From the NCBI GenBank assembly GCA_033239005.1, contig BSQZ01000037.1, forward strand, positions 3,857,001-3,921,000: a stretch of 64,000 nucleotides of DNA, written 5' to 3'. The DNA comes from Lamellibrachia satsuma. Lineage: Eukaryota; Annelida; Polychaeta; Sabellida; Siboglinidae. The notes beneath the pieces are model-generated. The model saw only the letters and a list, made by a program, of their open reading frames with translations, was not told the origin of the DNA and ran no database searches. Of this stretch, positions 34,101 to 48,100 are shown piece by piece; within the stretch, counting starts at the first letter, position 1; every line of letters starts with the position of its first letter. The position numbers and the translations under genes were made by a program.

Positions 34101-37100
34101 AACATGTTGACCCAAAAACATGTTGACCAAGACAGGAAAAGGAAAAAGAAGTACGTATAACAGAAGCAGAAATTCAAACTCAAGAAAGCAAGGCTGATTA
34201 CGTGATGAATTTTCTTCAATGGACAGAGCACTGCCGGGTAAAGTTAGACGTCTGTTTCACCCTCGCCACCAGGGTCTTCTGACTACATCAGTACCCCTGG
34301 CAGATCTACCCTCGCCACCAAGGTCTTCTGACTACATCAGTACCCCTGGCAGATCTACCCTCGCCGCCAAGGTCTTCTGACTACATCAGTACCCCTGGCA
34401 TATCTACCCTCGCCACCAAGGTCTTCTGACTACATCAGTACCCCTGGCAGATCTACCCTCGCCACCAAGGTCTTCTGACTACATCAGTACCCCTGGCATA
34501 TCTACCCTCACCACCAAGGTCTTCTGACTACATCAGTACCCCTGGCAGATCTACCCTCACCACCATGGTCTTCTGACTACATCGGTACCCATGGCAGCAG
34601 ACCTGCTGAAAGGTGGAACTTTCAGTTGCCATGTTAACCAATAATATTGCTCGCTTAGATTTACAGAGCTCGTATATGGGAATTTAACTTTTATTGGTAG
34701 TGGATCTGTCATCGCTGGTCAGACAGGTAATGATGGGCATTTCCTGTGAATGGTCTTTGAAGTTTGGGCACGTCTAGTTCCCAGAAACACACCAAACAAA
34801 ACAGGAAATGGGACTATGTACAACATTAATGAATCAACGTTCATCCACAGTTTACATGGAATAAACTGACAAATCCACATTTCAACAGGTCAATCTGCCT
34901 GGGGTACTGTAGTACTCCTACCACCCCTGGCTAGGGCGAATGGTCTATTTACAGATGAAAGTGTGACTTACTTTGGTCCTCTATATTTAAGTTCTTCATC
35001 ATCCACGCCATTAGATCAGCCCCTGGAAAACACATTACAGTAACAGTGAGCTTTGAAAAACAGACACAACTTTATCCACATCCCCAACTTGCCAACGACA
35101 ATTTCTTAACTATGGCACAAGGGCTGACCAGCATGTTGGTCAAAATTGTATACTTCACTTTAGATGAAAAGTACAGTGCAAAGTTTATGGCATAATTACA
35201 AAATAGGTATCTTCTATAGAACATAATGTAATTTAAGCTGCTACCACAACTGTGAAAAGTGAAAAAAAGTGAAAATAAAGTAAGTGAAAAAAGTGAGAAA
35301 AAAGTGAAAAGTTAAAAATAATTGTGTTTATTGTCACATTAAAATGTAGTATAGAGATTTTTATGAAAGTTGGTTCATTGTGTTGATACTAGCTATTTCT
35401 TATTATTCAATTATAGTTCTTTGTGGTAAAGTATTTTTTCTTATTCCACAAAAACTTTTATGCTACAGATCTGGTAAAAGACAATAAACCGGAAGTTCGA
35501 ATATTTTCAGGGTTATTCAATGTCAAATTAACCAACATTCAAGTGGGCTTCTGGACTGCTTTTGCACAGTCTCAATAGTTGATGAGATATGAGTTTCCAG
35601 CAACTGATTACTGTCCATTTTCCTTTCACTTTTGGCTATTTTTATGTACACTGAGACTCGCAGATACCCGTCCCCTCAAAAGCAAATTAAAATGTCCGTA
35701 ACCAGTTCAATTTGTTGAAAATTTCCTCTGCCATATACCTAGTTGCTACAAGATAGAAAGGAAAACTGAACTGACCTGGCATACAAAAACAACTTTAATA
35801 ATTAAGCGACACAACCGATTGACAAGATCAGGCTGGCGTAATATGCGAGCTAACTGTGACGGCATGACTAAGTGTAAGGAGATTAATTAACAGATGAGAG
35901 GTAAGTGCCAATTCCATACAGGCGGTGAATCCAATGACAGTGGGTGCAGACCCTAAGGATTGGGGGCCAGCAGACTCGGGGGATGTATAATACAAAACAG
36001 GCAATTAATATAAATTTTGTATGGATGTTGACCCACCGTATCAACTTCTGATCTGTCTTCGTACAAAATACCATCAAGTACTGTACGTAGATAGCAATGA
36101 TAGCATCTACTTTTAGTGGTAAGACCACTATGGCCCTCTCTCCCAATCCCATTCTCATCCCCTTGGTACACACCCTCTCTCTCTCCCAATCCCATTTTCA
36201 TCTCCTTGGTACACACCCTCTCTCCCAATCCCATTCTCATCCCCTTAGTACACACCCTCTCTCTCCCAATCCCATTCTCATCCCCTTGGTACACACCCTC
36301 TCTCCCAATCCCATTCTCATCCCCTTAGTTCACACCTTCTTTCTCTCCCAATCCCATTTTCATCCCCTTGGTACACACCCTCTCTCTCTCCCAATCCCAT
36401 CCCATTGGTACACACCCTCTCTCTCCCAATCCCATTCTCATCCCCTTGGTACACACCCTCTCTCCCAATCCCATTCTCACCCCTTGGTACACACCTTCTT
36501 TCTCTCCCAATCCCATTTTCATCCCCTTGGTACACACCCTCTTTCTCTCCCAATACAATTTTCATCCCCTTGGTATACACCCTCTCCCAATCCCATTCTC
36601 ATCCCCTTGGTACATACCCTCTCTCCCAATCCCATTATCATCCCCTTGCTACACACCTTCTATCCCAATCCCATTCTCATCCCTAGACCCAAGCCAATCT
36701 AGTGAGCGGAAACCCCACCAACCTGTGACACTCTGACATGTTGACAATGACTTTTCCCCCTAAATGGAAATGACGCCTCACTGGCCTTGAGTACATTTCT
36801 TAGTAGCATCCTTCCTCAGAGACAGTTTTCATGGAACACTTGCACAGGCAATCAACAAGGGTCATCTGAGCTTTGAACTTTAAACCAATTTTGTTGCCGT
36901 GCTATGTTTGGGCCAAGAAACATGCCAAGCATCACCAGAATCTATGCCTCGACCTGTGTAATCCAGTCATGGTCAAACTGTCAATATGTGGTGAAGCAGT
37001 GCTTCAAACCAGGAATGCCGCCCAATCACATCTCCTCTTATGTGGAGATCTTGTTAAATTAGAGGCTAACCTTAATTATCAAAACTTGCAAAGTACAAAT

Positions 37101-38473
37101 ACCCTATGTACCCTATGAACCCTATGTACCCTATGTGTTCCAAGCAATTGCTACACATTGTTTTTCGGTTTCTTATAATGTACATAATACTATATTAAGT
37201 AATTATTCATCTTAACAACTGATTTATGTGTATCTTTTCCAATAATCCTTTTATGATGCATATTTTGTATTTGTACTTTTATTCAATCACATGATTGCAA
37301 GAAATAAACTATTATTGTTATTACTGTACTATGTGGTCCCCTTCATCCAGACCTTTTCAGTTTCTGAAGGCTGCAGATTTTTGTTCAACACAAAATCATG
37401 CCCTTCGTTGGCAAGATTTTACCAATTGCCAATAGCTATGAAGCGCAAACAAATACAAAAATGGTCAAAAATAAAGGACAACGTGCCATTTTCTTACAAT
37501 CACGTTTCAACAAACAAGGAACGGTGCTAACTGGTTTTACACAAGGGGGGCAATGGGAGGATACGTACTGGTCTAGATAGATTATGCAGGGATTATCCAG
37601 GGAGATAAAATACTGGTCTGGCCCCAATAAATTAAACAGGGTTTATGCCAAGAGTTGGACTAATCATACAGAACCAGTGTTGTATTTTGTCTTCTTGCTG
37701 TACAATATAACATCGCTATATGCTGAAAACATCTTAATGCAGTGAATCCTTTCATAAGTCATGCTTTTGAAGTCATTATCATATTTTTACTGAGATGCTG
37801 TTTGTTATTCTTCTGTTTAGATAACAATTCATGATTTATCTCTAGCATACCTGGATCGATGACACGACCTGGATGAAATTATTATTTAGACACATAAATG
37901 TTTCCTGTGACTGGCTCGCCATGTGTAGGCTATCAAAGAATCTGCGGTGACACTGATTTCTATTAGAACGCAGCAGGTGTAACTGATGGAACGATGTATT
38001 TCATACACACCGGGGCACATGTTGGTGTCATGGATAGATGATGGTTCTGCAAACAGTCGGTCGACAGATGATAATTAAAGTATTCACCAGAGGTGGTCAT
38101 TTCATGTTGGTTTTACTTGTCCTACCAATCAGACATTTAAACAGTTCTGTAGTGACAACAGAGCTGTATTTCTCTCCACACCACCTGCCCTCAATATTAC
38201 CAGGGCTGATCAAACAAGCCAGTCTTCCTGACTGAAAGATGTGGGTCTCATTCCCAGAAGACGTCCTCGTTTGTCATTATGCCCACCTCGCTTATCTTCC
38301 TCATCCCCATCCTTGTCACAGTCTCCGTATCTTCCCTATGGTGTCTGTGGATGCTGCTGCCCATGTGTAGATGACACAGATTAGCGATTTTCAAGAGCTA
38401 CGGTTCCCTATTGACAGACAACTCTGCTCCGGGTAGCCTCCATAATTTCACAACACCATGCATGAAAAATTAA

Positions 38474-38538
<65 letters not shown>

Positions 38539-38667
38539 CATATATGTGTATTTGTGTAAATGTGAGCATGAATAGATGCATGTGTATGTGCATGTATGCA
38601 CCACCCCTACCCTATACCGTAACACCCACCACAACATGGATTTTAAATATTGTTTTAATACATTGTA

Positions 38668-38721
<54 letters not shown>

Positions 38722-38849
38722 ATTATATGTATATATATATATGTATATGTATATGTATATATATATATATGTATATGTGTAAATATGTGCATGAATAGAT
38801 GCCTGCATGTGTGCAACTATGCAAGCATGCATGCATGCATACATACGTA

Positions 38850-38880
<31 letters not shown>

Positions 38881-41800
38881 ATATTAGGTATGTATGTACG
38901 TACATACAAACGCATTAGAATGGTCAAAAAGAAAAATCTTGAAACAACCATGCATACATGCTCAAATGTGAGGTTTGATGAGGAAACGACTGTGCTAAAA
39001 TTTCACAGCAATCCTTTGAGAGGAATTGTCACCGCTCACATCACAAAATGAAATTTTCATGACATTATCACTGTGACCTACTCTTTCCTGGCTCAGAGCA
39101 ATCGATGCCATCCACATCTATCTTCGGCCATTCTTTCAAGGTCTTCTGTCTAAATTTATTTGGTTTAGGCTACTCTGGAGGTGGTTTAGGCCTCTCTTAT
39201 GATGGTGTAGGCCTCTCTTATGATGGTGTAGGCCTCTCTTATGATGGTTTAGGCTTCTCTGGAGGTGGTTTAGGCCTCTCTTATGATGGTTTAGGCCTCT
39301 CTTATGATGGTTTAGGCTTCTCTGGAGGTGGTTTAGGCCTCTGTTATGATGGTTTAGGCCTCTCTTATGATGGTTTAGGCCTCTCTTATGATGGTTTTGG
39401 CCTCTCTTGAGATGGTTAATTGGTATGATTCCTTTGGTCGACTTTGTTTCCTCTTCCGGATGGTCTCCAGTATAATGCCTTTCTGGTGTTCTTGTTCAAT
39501 CTTCTTTTCAATATTGTTGACTTGAGTGGCTCAGAATGTGTCTTTTAAGGTAGCTGGGGCAGCTATTATATGCTTGTTTTGAAAATAGCAGTTTCAGTAG
39601 AAGTTTTTAAGATAAATTAACTGCACAGATTGTAGTTGAAATACTATATAATATTTTAGATTACTACAATTTTGAGTATTTCATTTATTTGGTTGTTACA
39701 AGATTTTTAAAACATTTTTGTAAAACGTGAAAAAACAAGTACAAAATTATATGGCCCTTGAATCTGTATTTGTAACATGTTGTCATCTACGATATCAGGT
39801 TATGCCAGCCATCTCACAAACACATGGCAGGGCGTGTTTACGATCATTTTGATTCACCCGTTATCCGTGAGTTCACCAGGTCACATCTACTCGCCAGTTT
39901 CTATTATAGCTTCAAAGGCACAATAAACTACGTTAGCGCTGATATTTGCTGGTTTAAGGACATGATTTAGTTAGGTAGATATAGTATTGATGTGTACTGA
40001 AATTACCGTAACCAAACGATATGTTTCGTGATCACGGCAAACGAATAAAGGTGGTTCGAAGGTCAAAGCACGTGCGGTCATTACTATGGAAACATCGTCA
40101 ATGTTTCTAAGAAGTCGGGGATTTCCAAAAGGACTGTTTTTTTAAAGGATGGATTGCCAAAACACGACGTTATTGCCGGGTGATTATTTGTGGTGTTGAC
40201 GTTCAGTTCAATATTTCTTAGCATATAAGGAAAAAAATAAAAAGATCAACTGACACATTAGCTGCCCCAACTACCTTAATTAAGTACTTCCTCGTTGGTG
40301 ATAAGTTCATTCCATCTGATGTTTAGAAGTCTGCCCACGCATCTGGTCTGAAAACTTGCTAGCTTCAGTTACACTTTTTTGGTTGTTTTCCATTTTTCAA
40401 AACAATAGAGAAGTACAGGTATAACATTGCTGTTGAAAACTCTTATTTTTGGCTTTAAATTTATACTCTTTGACCTCCACAAGAGTTTTTGAAATACTCT
40501 CCATGCCTTCCCAAGCCTATGATGTCAATAGGACAGTCTCCATCTTTGGACATTACACTACCAAGACAAGGTTTACTCACTGAAACATTTAGCTCAATCA
40601 ACTGGTTAGGTTTCTCTAACCCTAACCTTACCCAAAATCCTAACACATATTTAACACAAATCCTAACCAAATTTATCCCGGAATAAATGAATGTCTGATG
40701 AATAGCTGACAGTGAAAATTTCATGAAAATCAGTTAAGTAGTTTTCAAGATATTGCATTATATAATATATTAGTATAGATATTGAAATTTCAGGGTTAAA
40801 TTTGTATTTAGTACATACGTATGTATACTTGTGTTATGTGAACAGTCACTCAACAGATTGCTCTGAAATTTTAACACAGTTGTTTTCCATATGTGTGGTT
40901 GTTTGGTGAAATAATTTTTTCCCATTCTAAATTTTACCACTCCAGTGTGCATGCATGCACGCTTGCAAACATGCATGCATGAATGCACGCATGCAGGCAT
41001 TGGGCACCACCATGTTCTCACTCAGTCCAGCCCAACTACGTGATCACAGTGCTGTTTACATACAGCGTTGTTAACAACAGCTGAAACATCCGATTCATAA
41101 AACAACACGGCTGATACGACGCCACACACCGTAACGTAATACAAACCTGTCATGACCATATGGCATTGGCTAATTGCTTCTCATCAAGTAAAAGCTCACT
41201 GCATTTCAGTCTGCCGACTACGGCTGTTTGTGCTTATCTCCTCCAGCGCGATGTCTGCTTGAAACACAACTAGAAATGCCCCATTCAGTCAAGTGGCATC
41301 TACATCGGTCTGTATGGCATTGGCATTATACATTAAAATTTCTCTATTCATTTATTCCATTGCGAACCAGGTTTGTACTTTCGTTAAAATCACTGAAATA
41401 ATTAACTTTGATCAGATTAGATCGGGCAATTTGCATAAGTGTGAATAGTGTTACGGTACAATATATAAAGCTAAATATTGGCTCTATATTCTTATTGTTC
41501 TACAGTTCTATAGTTCTTCCGATGATGTCACCAAAAATAAACATCAAATTTGAAAAACAGGTCACAGTGGATACTAGATAGGCTCAATTTTGTGAGAAAT
41601 TAGTCTGAAACAAGATTACAAATTCATAAATCACTGTGGACTAGACACCTGCAAATAGCGTCTCTGGTATATTCTGGAGCTGCTTTGAAATTTGTCACAG
41701 CTAATTCCTGGTCGATTATTATACATTCTAATAGTTCTATCTATGCTATCTTATTATATCTGATAAACAAGTGTCGATAACCTTCAAACTGCTAACAGCA

Positions 41801-44049
41801 TGCAACAACGATTAGGACGCACTCGGGAGAGGTTTACTCATTCTGTCGCATCTCTTAGAACATGCTTTTTATGATGGCAGTTTACATGTGAATGCATCCA
41901 AAATGGAATAATTCATGTGCCCTTTCAAGGTGTGGTTGTTTAACTATGTGAATCACTCCAGCAGTACAGTGGTTTCTGCCCACCATGTGTCACCACCGTT
42001 CTGGCTGTTTTCTTACTGGTCTGATAATTTAATTTAATGATTTCAGATGGCCTTACCCTTTGGTTTTGACACACCTGTAATTCCCGAAGATTTGGGCACA
42101 ATAGAAGTCTTTGTATTCTGTTTGTATTGGACTGGATTAACAAATTATCTTAATCTTAGCCTACTGCTGACCGAACTAATTAAAAATCAAGTTCATATGA
42201 GCTACTGACAGTATGTACCTGTGTGCTAAATTTAGTGAGTGAAGCATTCAAACCCTGTTCCTCGATTGAGGGGTAAACACCCTATCACTACACAACTACA
42301 CAAAGAAAATTAACTTAATCGCTTTGCATGCTGCTTTTTTTTTTTACACACCAAACTTTCTGTATAAAATCCACATTGTGGTGGGTGTTAGGCTATAGGA
42401 GAGTGGTGGGGGAAACTGTCATTTATTTTGGTGACATTATCAGATCTCAAGGGCTCCCATCTTATTTGATGGCTAAATATGTCAGGAGAAAAAATATTTA
42501 TTTTGGAAAATCTGTGAAAAATCCGCATGATTTCTTACTTTTTCATGAGCTAGGACTAAAAGGTGTAATTTTTGAGTGAAATACCAGTTTTTGGCATAAT
42601 TTCATCAATTATAGGGCTACTATCATGATATAACTATGTCATCCTATGTTTACAGACACAAGGAATCCATTAAAATCATATTCAAAAGTCTAACACTGGT
42701 CACTTTCATGAAAATAGCATTTTTTATTGAAAAATAGGCTTCCATCAAGTAAAATAGTTAAACCACACCTACCGGTATATATATGTTTTGCTCAACTCGT
42801 GACTACGACTTTGATAGACAATGTTCACGTTTATTAGCAGTCTCATCAAGGCAGGTTGACAGCAGTTGTGACGTCACTGCCACTGGTTAATTTGAGTCAT
42901 ACTTCTCGAGAAAAACACCGCCCACTCCCTAGCTGGCTTTACAGAAAGAAATTGCTTGCTTTCTACATCACTTGTCTGGCATTTATATTTCATACATTAT
43001 AGATAAATATTTTTGCTCATCTTTTACATTTTGGTATTGCGTAAGTTGTCATATGCTGATTAGTTAATCATTTGGATATAAAATTTTATGAAATTTTTTT
43101 TTAAATTAAACTTTTAAAAACATAGAAAATACAAAATTTTCATGAAAGTGACTAGTCTTATGCTTTTGAATATGCTTTTAAAGAAATCCTTGTGTCTAGA
43201 AATGAAGGATTAGTAAGATTAATTATAATTGTAGCCCTATGATTGACAAAATTATGCCAAACATTAGTTGTTCACTCGAAAATTACAATTTTTAGCTCTA
43301 GTTCACAAGAAAAGTAAGAAATCACGCTGATTTTTCAACGATTAAGTTTTTTTTTATTTTCATTCTCCTGACATATTTAGCAATCAAATAAGATGGGAGC
43401 CCCTTAGATTTAAAACATTGACCTTTTCCCCCACCTCTATAATTATAGGACCATGGTTCAATGGTCCCCCTAAAAACTCCATTACCGGGAACCACGGTCC
43501 AATGGTCCCCCTAAAATGCCATTACAGGGGGACCATGGTCCAATGGTCCCCCTAAATACGCCATTGCAGGGGAATCTACACAACACTGACACATCAACAG
43601 TTCAGCCATAGCACGCTTGGCAGCCTCAGACTTGATTAACTCGGCTGGGTTACATCAGGACTGATTCCAATTATAAGTCATCAACAGCGTCTGTCTGTGT
43701 AGTGCACAGCAAAGCTGCATCTCAAATTGGAATGCTGTATTCAAGTACGACTGCAACTGATGGGCTGTGTGCCAAGTAGGCAGGTATCTAAATCATGTTG
43801 CTCGCCATCCTTACGTTATGCACACCCTGCATCGCTACGATAAGATGTCAACATACTACCGAAATTGCAATGTGCGAGATCATGGACAAACTTCATCTCC
43901 ATTTGTCTGATTTGAATTTCCTCAAATAAAAAGGTTGCTATTGGTAATTTACTGTAAATTTTCACTTGTTACCGGATAACTGCATATAGACATTCCGTTT
44001 GTCCAAGCAGATTATCATTTGTCTCGGATAAATGGACAAGCGTTATTTC

Positions 44050-44089
<40 letters not shown>

Positions 44090-44118
44090 ATATATATATA
44101 TATATATCTTATAAATAT

Positions 44119-44181
<63 letters not shown>

Positions 44182-45097
44182 ATATATAACCATCATTTGA
44201 ATTGAAAACTCAAATGATATTTATGTGGGCAAGGCTGCACCTTTGCTGATATTTTGTCAGCCGAGTATATAAACTAGGTCACAACTGTTTTCATTGTATA
44301 AAAATAATGTATTTATGATGTATACATATTATTGTATTGCATTTTACTATTTGGCTTATTATAAAGCTCGTATACAAACATACATTTGACTTTGTTGTCT
44401 TCAGCAAACGAGCCACGGTTTCCACGTCATTAACTCTTTTGTAGGTAGCTTTGTCCCGCATAAAACCATCATTTGAATTAAAAACTCAAATGATATTTAT
44501 GTGGGCAAGGCTGCAGCTTATATTTTGATTGTTCGGTAAGCCGATCTCACCATGTGACAATTTCTTACAATCAAAATGCACGCATAATAATTAGCCTCTC
44601 TTTCGATATTGGCCAAAGTTTACGAAGGTAAAATATTTGTTGCTCTCGATATTTTTTAATGTTTTTACCCACCCTCCTACCCCATCTATACCAGTGTTTG
44701 TTTGATTTCTAGTTGGGTCGGTTTACTAACTTTGTGTGATATATGTTCGGTGGTGGGTTCCCCCACCTTTGGTGGTTGGTTCCCCCACCTTTGCTGATAT
44801 TTTGTCAGCTGAGTATATAAACTAGGTCATAACTGTTTTCATTGTATAAAAATAATGTATTTATGATGTATACATATTATTGTATTGCATTTTACTATTT
44901 GGCTTATTATAAAGCTCGTATACAAACATACATTTGACTTTGTTGTCTTCAGCAAACGAGCCACGGTTTCCATGTCATTAACTCTTTTGTAGGTAGCTTT
45001 GTCCCGCATAAAAGATTTATATATATATATATATATGTACATATAAATATATATATTTTTAAATTTCCAATAGCAGAATCAACATTATATATATATA

Positions 45098-45135
<38 letters not shown>

Positions 45136-48100
45136 TACATGTAATGTTGATTCTGCTATTGGAAATTCTAAAATGAGTGTAGTTTTGTAGAGATTTTGAA
45201 GGACAATGATCATGATGAGCCAACACTTATGTAGAAAGATCAGATCTACAACTTGCCTACGATGTTGAAGGGACGGAAGTCTAAAATGATGGCAAAGCAC
45301 AGGATAATTGTCAGTGGAGTACTGTATTTTAGATCTGTAACATAGATGCTTAATGAACTTTTTTTAACTCATTCGATTTTGTCGATAAAAGTACGATGTC
45401 TCAAGTCTCAAGTGGCTTGTTTAATAATACGTCTTCGTTCAAGGGTTGGCCATCCAAGGGCATTAATTAGATCTGCTGGATTTGTGTTCTGTCTGTAATC
45501 ATTTTTAACAAATCTGGCAGCAGAGTGTTGTATTCTTTCAAGGCTTTTAACTTGTGAAAAAGTGTGAGGATTCCATATGGGTGAAGAGTACTTGAGTTTT
45601 GGCCAGATTAGCATTTTGTAGGCTGTTTGTTTAACTTCAGGTTTACATGGGCCAACAGTTCGTTTAATCATGCCTAAAAATTTCGAAGATTTTGAAGTTA
45701 TGTCAGTGACATGATTTGTCCAGGTTAATTTGAAATCCAATACAGTGGATGATGGCTGGCCAGAAAGCGAGTACTTGTGTGAGCTTGGTTTAGTTTTGTT
45801 TGTTATTGGAAGGTGGACACATTTAGATACATTAAATTCCATTTGCCATTTGTCTAACTATGTTTGGAGTTGGCTTAGATTAGTTTGGAGAATTTCGTGG
45901 TCGGTTTTGGAAGAAATTTTACGATATATAATACTATCATCGGCAAAATGGCGTATAGAAGATCTGATGTTCCCATCTATGTCATTTATGTAGAGTAAGA
46001 GGACAGGTCCTAGAACCGAACCCTGTGGGACACCAGATGTGACATTTGTGATGTCCAACAGGGCTCTGTTAACTGAGACTCTCTGTTTGCGGTTGGACAG
46101 AAAAGATTTGATCCAATTTTGAGTGTTTCCAGTGATTCCGTAGGAGGTCAATTTTGATAGAAGACGTAGGTGAGGCACTTTGTCGAAGGCTTTGGCAAAA
46201 TCAAGCAGGATTGCGTCAATTTGGGTCTTGTTGTCCATAGCTGTCATCCAGTCGTGGACTGTCTCAATGAGTTCAGGTTCACAAGACAGTCCCGAATGGA
46301 ATCCGTGTTGGAAGTGGAGAATGATGTTATGCTTGTGCAGGTGTTTCCACATGTTGCTTAGGATGATATGTTCCATTACTTTACAGAGGATGCAGGTTAG
46401 TGATATGGGTCTGTAGTTAGCTGGGTCAGATTTGTGGCTCTTTTTGTGTATAGGAGTTACTAATGCTTGCAGCCAGTCATTAGGACGTTTACCTGTGTTG
46501 TATGATTGCTGGAAAATTTGGGTGATGATGGGAGCTATCTGCTTTGCAGTTTCTTTAAGGACTCTGGCTGGGAGTTCATCTGGGCCTATAGCTTTATTCT
46601 GGTTTAGATTTTCCAGCTGCTTTATTACGCTATCTATGCCAATTTTGAGAAGAGGGGTATTGGGGTAAGTAGAGGGGGCTATTTGGGGGATGGGGTGCTT
46701 TTATTGGGTAAATACAGAGCTAAATTGGTTGTTTAGGGCATTTGTTTATCTCGATCATTAATTATTGGTTGGTCGTTTACTCGAAGTGTGGGGATGCCAA
46801 TGTTTTCTCGTTTATTTGCCTTAATAAATGACCAGAATCGTTTTGGATTAGTTTTCAGGCTGTCTCCAATGTTGTTGTTAACATAGTCTTTGTAAGATTT
46901 TGCTAATGCTTTAGTAGTTTGCTTTCGGAGTTCCTTAAATTTTTCCCAGTCACTGTTTAGTCCAGTTTGCTTTGCCTTTTTGTGGCTTTTGTTACGTCTT
47001 CTCTGCATTCTAATTAGTTGACATGCTATCCAGGGGAGGTGGGTTTTAGCTTTTGTGTATCGTCCAGGTATGTTATTGTTAATCAAGGTAGTCAGACTTT
47101 CGTGGAAAAAGGTCCAGTTTATGTCTATATCCTGTGAGTTGTGGTCCATGTCGAAGTACTCATGATTTAGTTTGTCTATGTCGTCTTTGAGTTTGTCCTA
47201 GTCTGCTGATTTGTAACTATAAACTTGTTGCGAACAGGGTTTAAGTTGACATTGAAGGTCACGGATTCGTGATTGCTCATACCAGGAGTGGTGTGGGTGT
47301 TGATGATAATGGAGGGATTTGAGGTGAGTATGAAGTCAAGAATGTTGCCAGAAGCGATACGCGTGGGGTCGTTTACCATGTTTTGCAGCCCAAAGTCATT
47401 ACTTATTTCGAGTAGTTTGTTATGCTTGCTAGCAGTGCTGTTATTAGTGGTCTGGTGATTTTTCCAGTTGATATCAGGGAGGTTAAAATCTCCAGCTATG
47501 ACTACATTAGGGGGAGTTTTTTGTGATCTATATAGCTTAATTAGAGTCATGGAGAGCTTCAAGGGATTGGAGGTGGTCATTTGGGGGTCGATAATACGAT
47601 GCAAAGTATATGCATTTGTTTCATGCAAAGTGAATTTTTTTCCAAATTATTTCACAATTTGAGTTTAGATTTTGGAGGGGTTCAGCTATAATGTTGTCAC
47701 GGAATGCTATAAGGATTCCACCGCCATGGACATTCCTGTCCTTTCTGATGGCCTCATAGTTGGGTGGTAGGAAAGAGTATGTAGCATAGTTTGCATCTAA
47801 TTTAGTTTCAACTAGAAATATGATGTCTGGGTTATTATATTGAATAGTTGCCTTTAGTTGGGTTGCTTTTTCTGTGCTCTTAACACTGTGGTGTTTATCA
47901 AAATTCCTTTTCAAAAGTGTGTTTCCTTGGGTTTTCATATGACGTTCGGGGGTTGAGGTGTTTTGGGGGTTTGGGGCAAAAATTAAGCCTGCATGTTGTG
48001 ATGTGTTGAGTGTTGGGGTACTAAGCATAGAGCTGTCAGACCGGGTGTTGGTAGAATTGGATTGCTCATTTCTAGATGGAGAAGTGGTAATATTTGGAAT

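Noticed and set aside
34260..34597. CRISPR-like regular repeats
   Set aside because: Contiguous 49-bp tandem units without unique spacers, in a eukaryotic intron; a minisatellite.
36097..36736. Long overlapping ORFs on both strands (up to 201 codons)
   Set aside because: They are translations of a pyrimidine-rich minisatellite, open in several frames because the unit lacks stops.
38408..38905. Tyr-Ile-rich membrane-like peptides (also at 43969-44196, 44949-45140 and 50332-50520)
   Set aside because: Translations of TA microsatellites.
39105..39410. Gly-rich 101-codon ORF
   Set aside because: A 21-bp tandem repeat keeps the frame open; the non-repeat part is about 20 codons with no known match.
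40615..40680. Telomere-like ccctaac words
   Set aside because: Irregular cctaacc phrases within a dispersed repeat; no run of exact telomeric units.
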